A DNA stretch of 64,000 nucleotides from the NCBI GenBank assembly GCA_963930645.1, contig CAWVNO010002549.1, positions 527,201 through 591,200 of the forward strand. The letters are read 5' to 3'. Numbering within the stretch: position 1 is the first letter of the stretch; every line of letters begins with the position of its first letter. The notes below the pieces were generated by a model. The model had not been told where the DNA came from, ran no database searches, and was given only the letters and a program-made list of their open reading frames with translations. Positions 61,572 to 64,000 of the stretch are shown here, piece after piece. The DNA comes from Salticus scenicus. Lineage: Eukaryota > Arthropoda > Arachnida > Araneae > Salticidae. Both the position numbers and the translations under genes were made by a program.

Positions 61572-62078
61572 ACCGTTAACGCCCGAATTAATTTTGCAAA
61601 ATATTATTAGCTAATTATTTCCCTTCTAAATTAATATAGACAACTAACAGTAAAATATATTAACTTAAACAATTCTTCTGATAGTTTTAAATTTAAAGCC
61701 TATCCTCATTTAGTGACGTTTAGTGTTCTAGCGAGAAAACATCGAGATAGAAAAACTTTGAGATAACAGATTAAATTCCTATTATATGTTGACAAAGATC
61801 TCGAAAGTAAAGTATTATAATATATATTATTATTCAACTTGATTTAAGTTAGTATATCTGCGCAAAAAACAGATATATGTGCGACGAATGAAAAATCATA
61901 AAATGACTATCGAAATTATGAAATAATAATTAATAGTAGGCACATAAATATCTCAGGGATCATTTAGAGTGACGCTATAAACTGTCACTAAAAAGCAGGA
62001 ATCCTTCCGAGAAACCACAAAAAATATACGTGCCATTTTATTAGCTGTCCTCAAATGTGGACAATGGGCGCTAACGGG
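61572..62078. mobile_element. piggyBac-like MITE flanked by TTAA
   Basis: TTAA at 61568-61571 and 62079-62082. The ends ACCGTTAACGCCC and (inverted) CCCGTTAGCGCCC match over 13 bp with two differences. TTAA target and CCC-type ends fit piggyBac. 507 bp, no coding sequence. Confidence 0.55.
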
Positions 62079-62082
62079 TTAA

Positions 62083-62789
62083 AATGTTATCGTATTATAT
62101 CAATAACTTGTATAGCGAAATAATTCCATATTAACATATAACATAACATAAGCCATAAAACATAATATATACATATACATATGACATAATTATACGCTCA
62201 TCATTATGTAATAAATTATTCATAATGATGCTAATCATTATTTTAGAAAATAAATTCTAAATTAACGAAAAATGTTTGTTAAATATTTGAAATAAAGCCG
62301 TTTAAAATTTTAAATTGCTTCTTTGCATACTTATTCACCTCTTATATATCAACGTGTTCATTAGTATTATTCATTTTATCCGGTCAGTGTTGATAAATTA
62401 TTTATTCAATATCACTACTAGATTTTACCTATAACAGTTGCCTAATGACTTCGGAGGTTATTCAACTATCACTCCTTAAGAATATTGGTGACAGTTGAAT
62501 AAAAAAGTCTTTCAAATTGGCAGCACAATTCAAAGCACTTTGGCATTAGCGTCGGCAAAGGGTTAAAATATGCGTCTAAAACGTTTCTTCTTTAAATCAT
62601 TTTAGAAAAACCTTGAAAAACTTAAAAAAAAAAAAGTCAGTATATTTTAAAGCAGAATAAGTTTCAATTAAAAAATGTATTATGTAATGCTTTTTTTCTG
62701 AATTATATACGAATTAATTAGACAAAGATTATAAACTTGATATAAAATAGCAATCATTAAAGTAGCATAGCAAAGAAAAAAAATCTGTT
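62083..62789. other. No gene seen
   Basis: AT-rich. gcgtcggcaaagggttaa near 62550 looks like one end of another TTAA-type element, but no partner end was found. Confidence 0.45.
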
Positions 62790-63150
62790 TTGAAACAACC
62801 GCACCACTTCCATTACAAAAGATTACACGTATTATATGCATTTTTTGGAGATATTATGATAAAAAGATATAAAATTTACCTAACGAATTAGACACATAAC
62901 AAATTTCGAATATGATAAAGCTGATATATATCTATAAAGACATGGAAAAAAGAGTTTGCACAGCCAGTTAAAAAATAAGGAAAACATATTGATAGAGTTA
63001 TTTTCTAAAACACCAATTTCCGAGATCTAAAACTGACCTACCTAATCAGTATGACCGTTAATTTTCCTGTAATAACCACGTACTATATGAGAAAGGATAT
63101 CTAAAATGAATTTATGTAACGATTTTCAAGAAATTCGTTTGAGCCTTTTT
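62790..63150. repeat. Dispersed repeat C, copy 2
   Basis: Matches 39190-39540 in the same order and orientation, including ttttttggagatatta, agagtttgcac, tttccgagatctaaaactga, taatcagtatgaccgttaat and the tttcaag-aat-cgtt end. About 80-85 percent similar by eye. Confidence 0.8.
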
Positions 63151-63158
63151 TGAGGTTT

Positions 63159-63889
63159 TGTGGTCGTGACAGTAAGTCACCGCAGTTCGCTTAAAATTAA
63201 GCTGGATCCAACAAAGTATTCAGTTGGGATGGTTAAATCGCTTCGGCGCCAGTGACTGGACGAAATTTTAGGTGGGATTAGGTTTGTGTCGACATGGTGC
63301 AGCAACGAAGGGATTAAGTGACGAGGTGTACACAAATAGGAAGAGATTCTAAAAGTTAGGGTAAAATGAAGAGAAGGGAAGTTGGTGGAAAGTGGCATAA
63401 GATGGAGATGATTTTCGTAACAGGTGTGGTGAAGTGAGTCTTGTCCGACGTCTGTCTACGACAAAGTAAGGCTTAGAGCCTGGAGAAAGTTATATTCCGA
63501 TAAAGGAGATTGAGTTTCACTTAAGTTAAGTAGTTTAATGAATGTTATTGTGCTTCGTTGCTGGTATTCGTGAATGAAAAATTGAATCAGCCGGGAAACC
63601 GCTGATCTAATTGGAGTCACGGCAGTTGAGTAAAGGAGTGCGTCCGTCTCTACAACTTCTTCTATTTCTTGGGTGAGATATTTCAAATTACCTAAATTAG
63701 TTATTATATTTATTTGCTAAAATATCTAATTCTGCTGACTGAGCTACATAATCCAGACCACCCCCCCCCCCTTATTCTTGTTGAATGAAATCTTAGTTTT
63801 ATTTTATATATCTGAGTCTTTGTGCTTCTTATACCTAATGCTTAAGTTAACTAATTTAAGATGGGGTCTGCGTCGACGCAACCTCACAG
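63159..63889 (+). mobile_element. Candidate 5' LTR of a retroelement running off the window
   Basis: Repeat C breaks off at about 63155 and a GC-richer segment begins TGTGGTCGTGACAGTAAGTC. It ends at cctcaca near 63889 and is followed by GTGGCAGCGG, like primer sites of some arthropod Gypsy elements. The two 73-76-codon minus-strand ORFs here are not supported. The matching LTR would lie beyond position 64000. Confidence 0.3.
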
Positions 63890-64000
63890 TGGCAGCGGAA
63901 CGTCCCCGATACCTCCCCCCCCCCCGCTCGAGTTTACGTCACTGGCTCAAATAATGTTTTGTTTTTTTTTTCTTACCGAGCTCGAAGAATATTTCGAGTT
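63890..64000 (+). other. Possible 5' leader of the same retroelement
   Basis: Contains a C13-14 run (about 63915) and ctcgagtttacgtcactgg. Too short to judge. Confidence 0.25.

Overview
This window looks like gene-poor nuclear DNA from an arthropod. It is extremely AT-rich, with long (TA)n, (TAA)n and poly-A/T runs and no long open reading frame. The transposon mix is eukaryotic: Tc1/mariner, pogo-like, hAT-like and piggyBac-like DNA elements, Penelope-like, BEL/Pao and Gypsy remnants, and tRNA-derived SINEs. A spider or other arachnid is my best guess from the SINE and retroelement style; the sequence alone does not prove it. I see no intact host gene. Almost every recognisable coding piece is a decayed transposon protein, so the window reads as intergenic or intronic sequence built by repeated insertion.

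Layout. 1-9.7 kb: 213-bp TA-flanked palindromic MITEs (1599, 7091), a Tc1 element with a broken transposase (5803-6390) and a pogo-like element (8033-8846). 9.7-20.6 kb: a nearly identical 3.3-kb direct repeat (9722-13017 and 17299-20581) around a 4.3-kb non-coding spacer; each copy carries an LTR-like block with a primer-binding-site-like motif on the minus strand. 21.8-22.7 kb: a dead mariner transposase split by poly-A. 25.4-26.0 kb: a Penelope-like fragment with a GIY-YIG domain and a hammerhead-like motif. 26.4-32.6 kb: a degenerate repeat field interrupted by a 1.2-kb TIR element carrying one 115-codon ORF and by a 3.2-kb hAT-like element that itself holds a 421-bp hAT MITE with a perfect 8-bp target duplication.

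32.6-46.5 kb: fold-back elements (33893-34972 is 1,080 bp), two SINEs, dispersed repeat families, a tandem 187-bp duplication and a second mariner remnant. 46.9-47.7 kb: two tRNA-like SINE arms in inverted orientation around a 33-bp repeat array, all inside one 15-bp target duplication. 48.8-50.7 kb: two Penelope-like 3' ends arranged head to head, both with GIY-YIG and hammerhead-like motifs. 54.7-58.8 kb: a Gypsy integrase remnant, a 615-bp fold-back, a full SINE with 9-bp target duplication, and a BEL/Pao element reduced to a gag start joined to the integrase zinc-binding region. 61.5-64 kb: a TTAA-flanked element and what may be the 5' LTR of an LTR element running off the right edge.

The genes do not form a pathway. 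The biology visible here is transposition: cut-and-paste elements with TA, TTAA or 7-8-bp duplications, LINE-mobilised SINEs with 9-15-bp duplications, and Penelope-like elements with ribozyme-like ends.
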